This document shows, piece by piece, positions 9,099 through 17,430 of a stretch of 64,000 nucleotides of DNA; position 1 is the stretch's first letter, and each line of letters starts with the position of its first letter. Under the pieces are notes generated by a model. The model saw nothing but the letters and a program-made list of their open reading frames with translations. It made no database searches and was not told the origin of the DNA. The stretch lies in NCBI RefSeq assembly GCF_003627795.1, contig NZ_CP032687.1:310001-374000 (forward strand). The letters run 5' to 3'. Position numbers and translations under genes: made by a program. The stretch is from Rhizobium sp. CCGE531 (GTDB taxonomy: Bacteria > Pseudomonadota > Alphaproteobacteria > Rhizobiales > Rhizobiaceae).

Positions 9099-10961
9099 TC
9101 AGTTGAAGGTTTTGGCGTGTCTGGCATTTTCCTTATGGGCGGCGAGGCGATCGACGAGTTGGTTCCATCGACTGCATTGCTTTTGCGGTAAATCGCTCTT
9201 CGGAAGCTCGTACAGGTAATAGTGTCCGTTGTAGGCATGGCTGGTGACGAGGCCATGTTCAGCCCATCTGGCGAGGGTATGCTCATGGATATTGAGGTGT
9301 GCAGCCGCCTCCTTCTTTGTCAACATCCCACGATCCCGGAGTCGGTCATAGCGTGATCTCAGCTTGTATTCGCGAACAAGATAGGTGACGCGTTTGGTTG
9401 TGAAGCGGGCGTTGCGCTGGTCACGGCGCGTCACCGAGCCCGGACGGTATCCCTGATTGTTGAGAATGTCGGCGATCTCGGAAAAAATATGATCGTCGAG
9501 GAGTTTATCGATCAGTTGGATGACGTCGGGGCTCGTCTTGACCTGCTGGCTGGGCGATTTTGGGCTGATGGTGACGAGTGTCTGGGTTTTGCCGCCTTTG
9601 AAGCGAATATGAGCCTTGGTTGTGCCTCTCTTCGGTAGTTTGAGGAGGGTGACATCCTCAATGATGTGGGCAAGCAAGCGCTTTCGTTCGCGGTTCGGGG
9701 TCTCTGAATTGGTCCAGAGCTTTTTGAAGTCCGCCGTCATTGTGACCAACCGCTCGTGGACGGCCTTATTGAGGATGAATTGATCGTGCTCCTGGGCGCG
9801 CTCGCGCTCTTCGCGGGCATTAGCCAAGATGCGGAGCTTCTCGTTCCATTCCCCTTCGAGCGTGTCGGCGACAAGGCGGTTATTGGGATCGACGAGCATG
9901 AAACGGCGCTGGGCGAGATCGGCCTCGGTTTGGGCGCGCTCGATTGCGCGACAGCGCAGCCGGTCCGCCTCTTCATGTCGCGCTTCGATTTCTTTGCGGA
10001 CTTCAATTGCCAGTTCGACGGCTGCCGGCGTCATCTGATCCGCGATCAACATGCCGATGGCTTCGTCGACGGGAGGAGCAGCGATCGCCTGGCACACGTG
10101 TTCTCCGCGATTGCTACGGGCGCGGTCACAAACGTACCAGGCTTCCTGTCGACCGCGTCGGGCAGCGTAGCGCATGTGAAAATGCCTGCCGCATTGCCCA
10201 CACACGGCCCGTCCCTGCAGCACGCGCATCGCCGTCGAAGGCGTCAGTGGCCGAAAAACAGTCTGGCTATCGTGCAGGCGGGAGGGAAAGAGAATACCTT
10301 CCTGACGAACGGCCTTGACGGTCTGGGAGGCGGATCCGACGCGAGAGAACGTCTCAAAGAAATGAGCAATCGTCTCTCTAATTTGCATGTCCGGATCGAG
10401 AGCCACATTGCCGGAATGGTCATAGACCAGTCCGGTTGGCAGGGGGCAACGGAACTCGCCGCGCCGTGCCTTGTTGAGAATACCGCCGCGCAGCCTTGCC
10501 TTGATCACATGCAGTTCGGCCTCACTCATTGTTCCCTTGAGGCCGAGCAGGAGGCGGTCGTTGAAACTTGCCGGGTCATAGACACCGTCCTCGTCGAGGA
10601 TCAGGGTGTCAGCAAGGGCGCAGATCTCCAGTAGACGCTGCCAGTCGGCATTGTTGCGCGCCAGCCGGGAGACCTCCAGACCCATGACGATCCCGGCATG
10701 CCCCATGCCGACATCGCTGACCAGCCGCTGAAATCCCTCGCGCCAGACCGCCGATGCGCCGGATTCACCCTGATCGTTATCGATGACGATAATTTGCTCC
10801 TCGCGCCAACCAAGTGCGATAGCGCGCCCGCGAAGCGCATATTGCCGCATGGCGCTCTCGGTATTGTCGATGACTTGCCGCATCGAAGATTGGCGGATGT
10901 AGAGGTAGGCGCTGCGTTCACGGTGATGGGACTGGACTTTGAGGTGTACATTCATGTTCAT
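9099..10961 (-). CDS. Large serine recombinase, internally deleted
   Basis: 620 residues. The N-terminal resolvase/invertase catalytic domain has the Ser nucleophile in YIRQSSMRQV (about residue 25), and VMGLEVSRLARNNADW and MSEAELHVIKARLRGG follow. A recombinase region comes next (GLVYDHSGNVALDPD), then a zinc ribbon (CGQCGRHF...WYVCDRAR), a coiled coil, and a C-terminal helix-turn-helix (TKKEAAAHLNIHEHTLARWAEHG). Relatives I remember have roughly 100 more residues between LTPSTAMRVL and QGRAVCG (the NPRYAGAY segment). Here the two join directly, an in-frame deletion in the DNA-binding recombinase domain. Start ATG overlaps the preceding stop (ATGA). Confidence 0.88.
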   Translation of the reverse strand: MNMNVHLKVQSHHRERSAYLYIRQSSMRQVIDNTESAMRQYALRGRAIALGWREEQIIVIDNDQGESGASAVWREGFQRLVSDVGMGHAGIVMGLEVSRLARNNADWQRLLEICALADTLILDEDGVYDPASFNDRLLLGLKGTMSEAELHVIKARLRGGILNKARRGEFRCPLPTGLVYDHSGNVALDPDMQIRETIAHFFETFSRVGSASQTVKAVRQEGILFPSRLHDSQTVFRPLTPSTAMRVLQGRAVCGQCGRHFHMRYAARRGRQEAWYVCDRARSNRGEHVCQAIAAPPVDEAIGMLIADQMTPAAVELAIEVRKEIEARHEEADRLRCRAIERAQTEADLAQRRFMLVDPNNRLVADTLEGEWNEKLRILANAREERERAQEHDQFILNKAVHERLVTMTADFKKLWTNSETPNRERKRLLAHIIEDVTLLKLPKRGTTKAHIRFKGGKTQTLVTISPKSPSQQVKTSPDVIQLIDKLLDDHIFSEIADILNNQGYRPGSVTRRDQRNARFTTKRVTYLVREYKLRSRYDRLRDRGMLTKKEAAAHLNIHEHTLARWAEHGLVTSHAYNGHYYLYELPKSDLPQKQCSRWNQLVDRLAAHKENARHAKTFN

Positions 10962-11266
10962 GGTGCTCTCCGTTGGTGGATGCTCATGGCGATGGTCGCC
11001 AGGACATGAACGACGGCGCTGAGGTCGTCGCGCGCCGGTCGGGTGGCCAATGACAGGTAAAACGGGTCTTGATCAGGGCTTGCCGCCGCAGGCAGTGCAC
11101 GGGCCCATCCCCACATGCCGCGGCGCAGAAAAAGCATGAGGCCGCTACGGGCCTTGAGCGGCAGAACTTCGCCGAGAGCTGCACTGCGCAGCATCTCGTA
11201 CTGGTCCGCGATGGCCGGCAATGAACATGCCGGTCCCGTGGCAACGTCTAGCAGATCGTTTTTTTT
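10958..11266 (-). CDS. Small linker protein of recombinase module (start unclear, possible -1 frameshift)
   Basis: About 95 codons ending ATGA-coupled to the recombinase start. Recognisable conserved text: AIADQYEMLRSAALGE, MLFLRRGMWGWARALP and VVHVLATIAMSIHQRR. Function unknown. No ATG lies before codon 20 or so. The frame is open through the run of eight A (minus strand, 11259-11266) near the end of the upstream HTH gene, so it could be made by -1 slippage as a fusion to the HTH protein, or start at an internal TTG (SLPAIAD). Kept as a gene because the sequence is conserved in the module as I remember it. Confidence 0.55.
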   Translation of the reverse strand, partial: KKNDLLDVATGPACSLPAIADQYEMLRSAALGEVLPLKARSGLMLFLRRGMWGWARALPAAASPDQDPFYLSLATRPARDDLSAVVHVLATIAMSIHQRRAP

Positions 11267-11709
11267 AACACCCGCTCGATCGTCCTGGGATGAAGCTCGA
11301 TATCGAGTTCGTTGCGGACCATCTTGGCGAGCTCGCGTGCATGAACGGGTACGCCCGGAACCAGCCTTGCCTGCAGAAATGCCAGGACTTTGTCGTCGAC
11401 CTTGTGGGGCCCGCGGGGACCCGGCTTTGCCGGCACCAGTCCAGCAATCCCACTCGTGTCGAAGTTTGCCTTGGCCTGGTAGTAGGTCGGTCTGGAAACA
11501 CCATACTCGTCGGAAGCGTCCGTTACCGAGACGTTGTCGACGGAGACGCGTCGCAGCATCTCGTATTTGACCTGGACGGCGTCGCGCGGATCGAAGAACT
11601 CGCTGCCGCGGAACTTCGGGTCGCGCACCTTCTCGGAATTTGGATTGAAGGTGCCCTCGTCGATGAGGGCATCCATCTTTGATCGCTTGCCGCCGTACTT
11701 CGCAGGCAT
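11248..11709 (-). CDS. Helix-turn-helix protein of recombinase module
   Basis: 153 residues beginning MPAKYGGKRSKMD. It contains a homeodomain-like helix-turn-helix (VTDASDEYGVSRPTYYQAK, about residues 65-85) and a second basic segment with AKMVRNELDIELHPRTIERVLKK. The family resembles transposase-associated HTH domains, and it probably binds the element's ends or regulates it (inference). The last codons run through eight A bases and stop at once (KKTIC). The next gene continues in the -1 frame from this point, which suggests a slippage-made fusion or simply tight overlap. Confidence 0.75.
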   Translation of the reverse strand: MPAKYGGKRSKMDALIDEGTFNPNSEKVRDPKFRGSEFFDPRDAVQVKYEMLRRVSVDNVSVTDASDEYGVSRPTYYQAKANFDTSGIAGLVPAKPGPRGPHKVDDKVLAFLQARLVPGVPVHARELAKMVRNELDIELHPRTIERVLKKTIC

Positions 11710-11832
11710 TGCGGGCTCCGGGTATGAGATCGAGCATTAATGTAATGCTAATTATACCGCACTTCTGATTTGTATCAAGGACATTCTCTGAGCAAATTAG
11801 GGAAATGTGCCGTACAAATCGGGATATATTGC

Positions 11833-12162
11833 TCATTGCGAGTCCTCTTGCGGCATAATCTCATTTACATTAGCGGCATAATTATCCTTACACTCCGCTC
11901 GCGACCGCGCTGCCAACCTGTCACAAAGGTGTTCCACCATGTTGGCCAATTCCATCAAGTTCGAAACCAGCAAGAGCGCCCGCCCGTTGCTCGCGGCAAC
12001 TTCCGGATCAACGCTCACAAGATCAGTCCATTGAGGGGGAAGCGGCCATATGGCGCCATCGTCGGTCTGCAACAGCAAACGGCTGCCCTGTAAGTTACTT
12101 CGCTTGCCAACGCAGGGCAGCTGCCGTGCGAATAGAGGATGAAACGGATGCGTGACCCGCAC
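11833..12162 (-). CDS. DUF5372-like small protein of recombinase module
   Basis: 109 residues from a GTG start (MRVTHPFHPLF). The VTHPFHPL motif, RLLLQTDDG, PQWTDLVSVDPEV and ELANMVEHL segments match, from memory, a small conserved protein (DUF5372) that accompanies this recombinase module in rhizobia. No catalytic motif is visible. The region 11710-11832 between it and the HTH gene is A/T-rich and may hold the module's promoter. Function unknown. Confidence 0.65.
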   Translation of the reverse strand: MRVTHPFHPLFARQLPCVGKRSNLQGSRLLLQTDDGAIWPLPPQWTDLVSVDPEVAASNGRALLLVSNLMELANMVEHLCDRLAARSRAECKDNYAANVNEIMPQEDSQ

Positions 12163-12417
12163 TAGCTGCTGATCTGCGCTGGTTGAGGCTGCATTCTCAG
12201 ATAAGGTACAAAATTCTTGAACATGGAAACTTTGCCTGGCCCAAGGTTCAGGATGGGACCATGCGTCTTTCCAGGGCTCAATATGAGGCTTTGTTCGAAG
12301 GTCTTGACTGGCGACGGGTCATGGCGCAACGGGTGACCGCGCCGTCCGCGGCGGGGTAAATATCCGGCCGCCTTTGCATTGTTTTATTTGGTTTGTGCTG
12401 CCTTGCTATAAGGCCGC

Positions 12418-14070
12418 ATGTCATCGCCCCTTGATCTCAGCCTGTTTCCGGACCTTCCGCCAGAGGTTGTCAAAGCCTTTGCGGCGATGGAGTTCGAACT
12501 GTCGGTCGAGCGTGCTGCACGTCAACATGAGCAGGCTGTGGTTGCCGAAAGGGACGCGTTCATCGCCGAGCTGAAGGAACTGGTCGAGAAGCTTGAGGGG
12601 CAGGTTCACGACTATCGGCGCACGAAGTTCGGGCCGAAATCGGAAAAGCTCGATCCGGCGCAGATGGAACTGGCGCTGGAAGACCTTGAAACGGCGATTG
12701 CCGAAACACAGGCGCGGATCGCCGCCGTCGAGAAAAAGATCGAAGCCGGCGCATCCGATCCGGACAAGGCCGCCCCTCGCAAGGAGCGTAAGGCCCGTGC
12801 ATTACCCGAACACCTGCCGCGGGTCGAGAAGGTGATCGAGCCCGACAGTATTGTCTGCCCCTGTGGTTGCGGCAACATGGTCCGGATCGGTGAAGACCGG
12901 ACGGAACGGCTCGACCGGATTCCGGCACGCTACGAGGTGATCGTCACGATCCGCCCGAAATACGCTTGCCCCAAGGGTCGAACGGGCGTCGTCCAGGCCA
13001 GAGCGCCGGCGCATCTCTTGGAAGGGAGCTGGCCGACGGAAGCCCTTCTGGCTGAGATTGCCGTCTCCAAGCATTCCGAACATATGCCGCTCAACCGGCA
13101 GGCCGAGGTCATGGCGCGACACGGCGTGCCGATAGACCGCACGGTCCTTTCCGATTGGATGGGGCGCACGGGCAGCGAAATCGCACCGGTGGTCGACTAC
13201 ATGGCAAAACGGCTGCTGTTTGAAAGCACGCGGCTCTATGTCGACGAGACCACGGCTCCGGTGTTGGATCCGGGGCGAGGCAAGACGAAGACCGGTTATC
13301 TCTGGGCCGTGTTGCGTGACGACCGCGGCTGGAACGGTTCTGCGCCGCCGGGCGTGGTGTTCCATTATCGACCCGGGCGTAAAGGCGAATATGCCGCTGA
13401 AATCCTCGACGGGTTCAACGGGACAATCCAGGTGGATGCCTACGGTGGTTACTCTCACCTCGCCACGTCGGACCGGATGGGCGGTGATCCCTTGAAGCTG
13501 GCTTTCTGTTGGGCGCACGGGCGCAGAAAGCTGATCAAGGCCGCGCCAAAGAGTGGATCGCCCATCGTCGACGAGGCGCTGGTGCGGATCGCCGCGCTCT
13601 ACAAGATCGAAGGCAGTATCCGGGGCTCAGATCCCGAACATCGCCGGGCAGTTCGACAGGACCTGTCCCTCCCGCTGGTGGACGAATTCTTCACCTGGCT
13701 GGCAGCGCAAGCCCAGCGCGTCTCACGCAAGTCCGACCTCGGAAAAGCCCTGGCCTATATGCTGACGCGGCAGGACGGATTCCGGCTGTTTCTGGACGAC
13801 GGCCACGTCGATATCGACTCCAACCTGGTGGAAAACGCGATCCGCCGACCGGCCATGAACCGCCGCAATGCGCTCTTTGCGGGGCACGATGAAGGGGGCA
13901 GCAATTGGGCTCGGTTTGCCAGCCTGATCGGCACTTGTAAAATGAATGGCGTTGAACCCTACGCCTATCTGTGCGACCTCTTCACCCGCCTCGCAAACCG
14001 CCACCTCGCCAAAGACATCGATGCCCTGATGCCGTGGGCCTATGCCGCTCGCATCAAGGCCTCACAATGA
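12418..14070 (+). CDS. tnpC: IS66 TnpC transposase (copy 2), intact
   Basis: 550 residues, full length. N-terminal coiled coil with the FGPKSEKLDP linker (about 60-80), a zinc-binding segment VCPCGCGNMVRIGEDRTERLD (about 145-165), then the IS66 DDE domain with LYVDETTAPVLDPGRGKTKTG, IQVDAYGGYSHL and, near the end, the Glu in DSNLVENAIRRP. It catalyses strand cleavage and joining at IS66 ends. Its tnpA and tnpB partners are both disrupted by other insertions, so it survives alone. It is of a different IS66 subgroup from TnpC copies 1 and 3 (it lacks their CxCC-type motif spacing). Confidence 0.93.
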   Translation: MSSPLDLSLFPDLPPEVVKAFAAMEFELSVERAARQHEQAVVAERDAFIAELKELVEKLEGQVHDYRRTKFGPKSEKLDPAQMELALEDLETAIAETQARIAAVEKKIEAGASDPDKAAPRKERKARALPEHLPRVEKVIEPDSIVCPCGCGNMVRIGEDRTERLDRIPARYEVIVTIRPKYACPKGRTGVVQARAPAHLLEGSWPTEALLAEIAVSKHSEHMPLNRQAEVMARHGVPIDRTVLSDWMGRTGSEIAPVVDYMAKRLLFESTRLYVDETTAPVLDPGRGKTKTGYLWAVLRDDRGWNGSAPPGVVFHYRPGRKGEYAAEILDGFNGTIQVDAYGGYSHLATSDRMGGDPLKLAFCWAHGRRKLIKAAPKSGSPIVDEALVRIAALYKIEGSIRGSDPEHRRAVRQDLSLPLVDEFFTWLAAQAQRVSRKSDLGKALAYMLTRQDGFRLFLDDGHVDIDSNLVENAIRRPAMNRRNALFAGHDEGGSNWARFASLIGTCKMNGVEPYAYLCDLFTRLANRHLAKDIDALMPWAYAARIKASQ

Positions 14071-14178
14071 GCTCGTCAGGTACTATCCGGTGAGCTCATA
14101 TCCGGCCTCAGGAAACACTATTGTTGAGTCGCTGAAACTGAAAAAATCAATGGGGCGTAGACGCCGCACACGGCGGAG

Positions 14179-14313
14179 CCACAATGCACCTGAGAGTCAC
14201 TAGCTGCGGGTCTTCACAAGCCACGACAGCGCCAGCCCCGCATCGTCGATATCCCTTGCGAGAGCTTATCACGAGCAAATACGAAATTAATGCGGTCCTC
14301 GCCGAATGCGTAC
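14179..14313. repeat. Chimeric remnant: IS5 transposase fragment joined to IS66 right end
   Basis: Bases 14179-14232 nearly equal 22553-22606, part of an IS5-type transposase (GHNAPESH..LRVFTS). Bases 14226-14313 match 30582-30682, the right end of IS66 copy 3 including the start of its DUF6429 gene, apart from a 15-bp gap and a few substitutions, and end exactly where copy 3 ends (GCGTAC). The two sources share the 15-mer AGCCACAACAGCGCC, which sits at the junction. It looks like two IS remnants fused by recombination at a short homology. Confidence 0.7.
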
Positions 14314-14342
14314 TGCATCTCAAAAGCTGCTCGAGCAGATGC

Positions 14343-15590
14343 TTACAATTGTTCCTGTTCGCCAATGTTCGGAAAAGGTGTAATCGACCAACTGATTAGG
14401 TTAACGGCACGCTCAAGTATGATCTCGGTCTGACTGCGACTGGGTGAGGTGGCAATGACGTGTCCAATCGAGTCTCGGTCATCGCTTTTCCTGACGAACG
14501 GCGTCTTCGGTTTAAGGTACAGTTCAATCTCGGCGACACCGGGTTCAGCGGCTGCCTGCCTATCGCCATCGATCCAATCGAGGATGCCATCGGTATCAGG
14601 AACTAGGAATCGTGCGGCCGCCGTCTGCGAACGTCTTCGGCTCAAATCCCATTTCTCGCCTATGACAAGCTTGATGTGCTGATTGATGAGATCGACACCG
14701 TACGCCAGCTGAACCAGCCGAGGAGTGGTCCAACCCGGAAGACGCGGATTGACTTCAATAGCGACTGGACCTCGCTTCGTCCACCGCAATTCAATGTTCG
14801 CTGGCCCCCAACCAAGACCGAGAGCTCGTAAGCAGCTTAGTGAAACATCGGCGATGCACTTACATTGACCATCAGTTAGGGGCGCCGGAAAGATGCTCTC
14901 ACGAACGACGAAATGCGGTGGGCTGCCAAACTTGGCGGTGCCAATTGCAACGACCTCATTCCCCATTGTGTCGACACTATAGTATGATCCTTGAGCGAAC
15001 TCTTCGATTAGTATCCCTGGCGAAGATCGCCAGATGTGCTTACCGCCCAGCAGATAAGTCGTGTGTTCAGCCACCTCCGTGATGTTGCGGCATAATCGGA
15101 CCCCGCTGCTGCCGCTGCCAGTGACTGGCTTAAGTATCACCGGCAGACCAATCTCCTCTGCAGAGCTTTCAACGTCCGTTGCATCCGTTGCCAAGCGGTA
15201 GGCAGGTATTGGAACGCCCGCCCGTGCGAGGAGTTGACGTTGAACGAATTTGTCGTAGCACTGTTCAATCGATGCTGGGTCTGGTCCGGGTAGATCGAAA
15301 TGGCGGCAGAGCCTCCCAACTGTCACATAGACCGATTCATCTCGGCCCGCGAACCCAGTGATACCCGCGATGTCATAAGTCGCACGTAGCTGGGTACACT
15401 CATGAATCATTGCATCGAGATCGCCTGTATCGACACGGATTGCTTGTACCCTTTTTGCCGAAATATAGTCGTACTGAGCTGGGTCAACCGATAGAGTAAT
15501 TGGTTGAATGCCAAGGCGCTGGGCAGCTTGAATATACAGAGGACCATTACCTCTACTACCTTCAACTAGGATGAGCGCTCTTCTTGCCAT
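14343..15590 (-). CDS. ATP-grasp ligase family protein (paralog 1)
   Basis: 415 residues. Pre-ATP-grasp N-terminal domain (RRALILVEGSRGNGP...), ATP-grasp domain with the nucleotide-binding Lys in PVILKPVTGSGSSGVRLC (about 150-170) and the metal-binding Glu/Asn in VAIEVNPRLPG (about 280), and a C-terminal domain like those of L-amino-acid ligases (SQTAAARFLVPDTDGIL). The family joins a carboxylate to an amine through an acyl phosphate; peptide bond or amide formation between amino acids is the likely chemistry. It is about two-thirds identical by eye to 31729-33012. The ATG start is shared with the paralog (MARRALIL). The C terminus is shorter and meets IS debris, so it may be slightly altered. 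Resembles y4rH of NGR234 from memory. Confidence 0.82.
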   Translation of the reverse strand: MARRALILVEGSRGNGPLYIQAAQRLGIQPITLSVDPAQYDYISAKRVQAIRVDTGDLDAMIHECTQLRATYDIAGITGFAGRDESVYVTVGRLCRHFDLPGPDPASIEQCYDKFVQRQLLARAGVPIPAYRLATDATDVESSAEEIGLPVILKPVTGSGSSGVRLCRNITEVAEHTTYLLGGKHIWRSSPGILIEEFAQGSYYSVDTMGNEVVAIGTAKFGSPPHFVVRESIFPAPLTDGQCKCIADVSLSCLRALGLGWGPANIELRWTKRGPVAIEVNPRLPGWTTPRLVQLAYGVDLINQHIKLVIGEKWDLSRRRSQTAAARFLVPDTDGILDWIDGDRQAAAEPGVAEIELYLKPKTPFVRKSDDRDSIGHVIATSPSRSQTEIILERAVNLISWSITPFPNIGEQEQL

Positions 15591-15937
15591 TTACGCGGAG
15601 CTCCGACGTTGACGCTCTGGATGATCTGAGGGCAAATTGCAAAGTCTCCCTCTCTCACTCAAGGCGTATCTTCAGTTTATGTTAGCGTATCATTGTCGGG
15701 GGGTTGCTTGTGCAAAGATTCTGTAAACTTTTGAGGGGCCTATGCAGCGTCTATTTGAAGTTGAATCTGTCAAGTTCGTCAAACGAGGCCAAGGTAGTCG
15801 GCCGCGAATTATCCGGAAGTAGTTGATGTTTCAAGTACATCGTACGCGTCCAATTAGTCGGTGTCGCAAGAAAGCTGTCGCATTGCGTCAGGAACAATGG
15901 GAGCCAACAAATGTCGAGACCTAGCGTCAGCGGGAGA
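15591..15937. other. Upstream region of ATP-grasp gene 1
   Basis: No gene seen. At 15712-15731 (plus strand) lies GCAAAGATTCTGTAAACTTT; a similar block, GTAAAGATCTTGTAAATTTT, lies at 33131-33150 upstream of the paralog, at almost the same distance from the start (about 122 bp in both). It may be a shared promoter or operator element. Confidence 0.45.
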
Positions 15938-16500
15938 CCCCCCGGCTTTGCCGGGGAGGCAGTAGCAGTTTGACAGTTCCGGCAGTCCATCGATGAAGGT
16001 TTGCAGTGTCGCCACCACGCAGACACAAGGACCAACACCGATGGACGCTTATGAAAGCCTAAGCCACAGCGTATTTGAGTGCAAATATCACGTTGTGTTC
16101 ATACCGAAATACCGGCGCAAGACGTTCTATGGAACATTGAGGCCGCACCTTGGAAAGGTATTCCGCCAACTTGCGCAGCAGAAGGAGTGCCGAGTTGAGG
16201 AAGGGCACCTGATGCCTGACCACGTGCACATGCTTTTGTCGATCCCGCCGAAATATGCGGTGAGCCAGGTTGTTGGCTACATGAAGGGCAAGAGTGCGAT
16301 CCACCTTGCCAGGACCTATGCCGAGCGCAAACGAAACTACGCCGGGCAGCACTTTTGGGCTCGGGGCTATTTTGTCTCGACCGTTGGGAGAGACGAGGAA
16401 GCGATCAGGCAATACATTCGCAACCAAGAGAAAGAGGATTTGAGGCTGGAGTGTAGATTGAACTAAGCCGCTAATCGCGGCAATTGGTGCCCGCTTTGAG
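15938..16500 (+). mobile_element. IS200-like element, left end and tnpA
   Basis: Begins near a perfect hairpin CCCCGGC-TTT-GCCGGGG at 15940-15956, the kind of subterminal structure recognised by IS200/IS605 transposases, followed by a Y1 transposase gene. A second hairpin with the same loop and a longer stem lies at 21682-21700 and probably is the element's right end, now separated by the IS91 and IS21 insertions. GCCGC-TAATC-GCGGC at 16469-16483 is a further small hairpin just after tnpA. Confidence 0.7.
16041..16466 (+). CDS. tnpA: IS200-family Y1 (HUH) transposase
   Basis: 141 residues, the normal size of IS200 TnpA. HUH metal-binding motif in LMPDHVHMLLSIPP (about 60-70), and the catalytic Tyr probably in the C-terminal helix EAIRQYIRNQEKEDLRL. 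The enzyme moves single-stranded DNA using subterminal hairpins and works as a dimer. The open frame extends upstream to 15993, but the ATG at 16041 with AAGG upstream gives the family's usual N terminus (MDAYESLSHSVFECKYHVVF). The gene is intact; the element is split downstream. Confidence 0.93.
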   Translation: MDAYESLSHSVFECKYHVVFIPKYRRKTFYGTLRPHLGKVFRQLAQQKECRVEEGHLMPDHVHMLLSIPPKYAVSQVVGYMKGKSAIHLARTYAERKRNYAGQHFWARGYFVSTVGRDEEAIRQYIRNQEKEDLRLECRLN

Positions 16501-16506
16501 AGATGC

Positions 16507-16556
16507 CTCCTGTCTGAGAGGATTTGGGTGTTGCAAACCCACCCTTCAGACAGGAG
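16507..16556. promoter_or_regulatory. Inverted repeat at left of IS91 element
   Basis: Perfect 11-bp inverted repeat (CTCCTGTCTGA / TCAGACAGGAG) with a 28-bp centre, ending directly at the ribosome binding site (AGGAG) of the recombinase gene. It could be the IS91 terminus, a recombinase site, or a hairpin that hides the ribosome binding site and limits translation when read from outside. Confidence 0.55.
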
Positions 16557-16562
16557 ATCCAG

Positions 16563-17426
16563 ATGGCCGAGATGAGCCCTCTGCGTCGCCGGATGATCGA
16601 GGACATGACTGTCCGCAATCTATCTCCGGCCACGCAGCAATCCTATCTTTATGCAGTCGCGAAGTTTAGCCGCTATTTTGGCCGATCGCCGGATCGTCTG
16701 GGCCTGGACGACATTCATGCCTTCCAGGTTCACCTCGTCTCGACGGGTATATCCTGGTCCGGATTGAACCAGATCGTCTGCGCACTCCGGTTCCTCTATG
16801 GCGTGACGCTCGGCCAGGATACAATCCCGGAGCATATTCCGTATGCGCGAGAGCCTCGCCAGTTGCCGGTTGTTCTTTCCAGCGACGAGGTCGTCGAATT
16901 TCTGCAAGCCGTCTCCAGCTTGAAGGCGCGGGTGGCTCTGACAACAGCCTATGCCGCTGGTCTCAGAGTCTCGGAGGTCTGTGGTCTTCGTGCCAACGAT
17001 ATCGACAGTTCAAGAATGGTGATCCACATTACGCGTGGCAAAGGCGGCAAAGCCCGCTACGTCATGCTGTCGCCGGAACTGCTCGGGATCCTGCGCAGCT
17101 ATTGGCGCTTGGCGCGGCCCCAGGACATTCTGTTTCCTGGGCGCGATCCTGACAAGTCGATCGAGCCGTCGGTGCTGCACGCAGCCTGCCGTTCGGCGGT
17201 TGCGGCGGCGGGTCTTTCCAAGCACGTCACCGTCCATACGCTGCGGCATTCCTTTGCCACTCACCTGCTCGAGAACGGCACCGATATCCGCATCATCCAG
17301 GTCCTGCTCGGCCACGCCAACCTCTCGACGACAGCGCGCTATACGCAGGTCTCTACCGACACGATCCGGTCGACGGCCAGTCCGCTCGATCGATTACGCC
17401 TGGAGGTGACGCCGCCGGAATCGTAA
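16563..17426 (+). CDS. Tyrosine recombinase (phage-integrase family) of IS91 element
   Basis: 287 residues. N-terminal SAM-like core-binding domain (TVRNLSPATQQSYLYAVAKFSRYF) and catalytic domain with Arg in AAGLRVSEVCGL, the HTLRHSFATHLLE block, LLGHANLSTTARYTQV with the final His and Tyr nucleophile. The family cuts and rejoins DNA through a phosphotyrosine. Genes like this commonly precede IS91 transposases in proteobacteria and may resolve or assist transposition. The start is the ATG at 16563 with AGGAG just upstream (16552-16556); the frame extends to 16524 but without a better site. Only 4 bp separate it from the transposase frame. Confidence 0.92.
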   Translation: MAEMSPLRRRMIEDMTVRNLSPATQQSYLYAVAKFSRYFGRSPDRLGLDDIHAFQVHLVSTGISWSGLNQIVCALRFLYGVTLGQDTIPEHIPYAREPRQLPVVLSSDEVVEFLQAVSSLKARVALTTAYAAGLRVSEVCGLRANDIDSSRMVIHITRGKGGKARYVMLSPELLGILRSYWRLARPQDILFPGRDPDKSIEPSVLHAACRSAVAAAGLSKHVTVHTLRHSFATHLLENGTDIRIIQVLLGHANLSTTARYTQVSTDTIRSTASPLDRLRLEVTPPES

Positions 17427-17430
17427 TCGG

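Larger units (their letters stand above)
9064..12206 (-). mobile_element. Serine-recombinase mobile element (four-gene module)
   Basis: A 3.1-kb insert in IS66 tnpB flanked by TACA on both sides. All four genes run on the minus strand: a DUF5372-like small protein, an HTH protein, a small linker protein and a large serine recombinase. I recall this gene set recurring in Rhizobiales genomes as a mobile module; I know no formal element name. The termini show no long inverted repeat, which fits serine-recombinase integration at a short shared core rather than DDE transposition. The recombinase has lost an internal segment, so this copy may be immobile. Confidence 0.75.
8859..12359 (+). pseudogene. 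tnpB: IS66 TnpB (copy 2) split by serine-recombinase element
   Basis: The N-terminal half at 8859-9063 (LPILIATRPVDFRCG...VWDGTGMVLTY) and the C-terminal half at 12207-12359 (KILEHGNFAWPKVQDG...GLDWRRVMAQ, stop at 12357) together make a standard TnpB of about 115 residues. The four bases TACA occur at both junctions (9060-9063 and 12207-12210), so removing the insert plus one TACA gives VLTY-KILEH in frame. The gene was intact until this insertion. The open frame continuing from the first half to 9191 is chimeric and not a real protein. Confidence 0.88.

Noticed and set aside
9756..10634. 292-codon plus-strand frame
   Set aside because: It is the complement of the serine recombinase gene, which has clear catalytic motifs.
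10958..11836. Single 292-codon minus-strand protein
   Set aside because: Only its last ~95 codons match the module's linker protein; the first part is an off-frame reading of the HTH gene.
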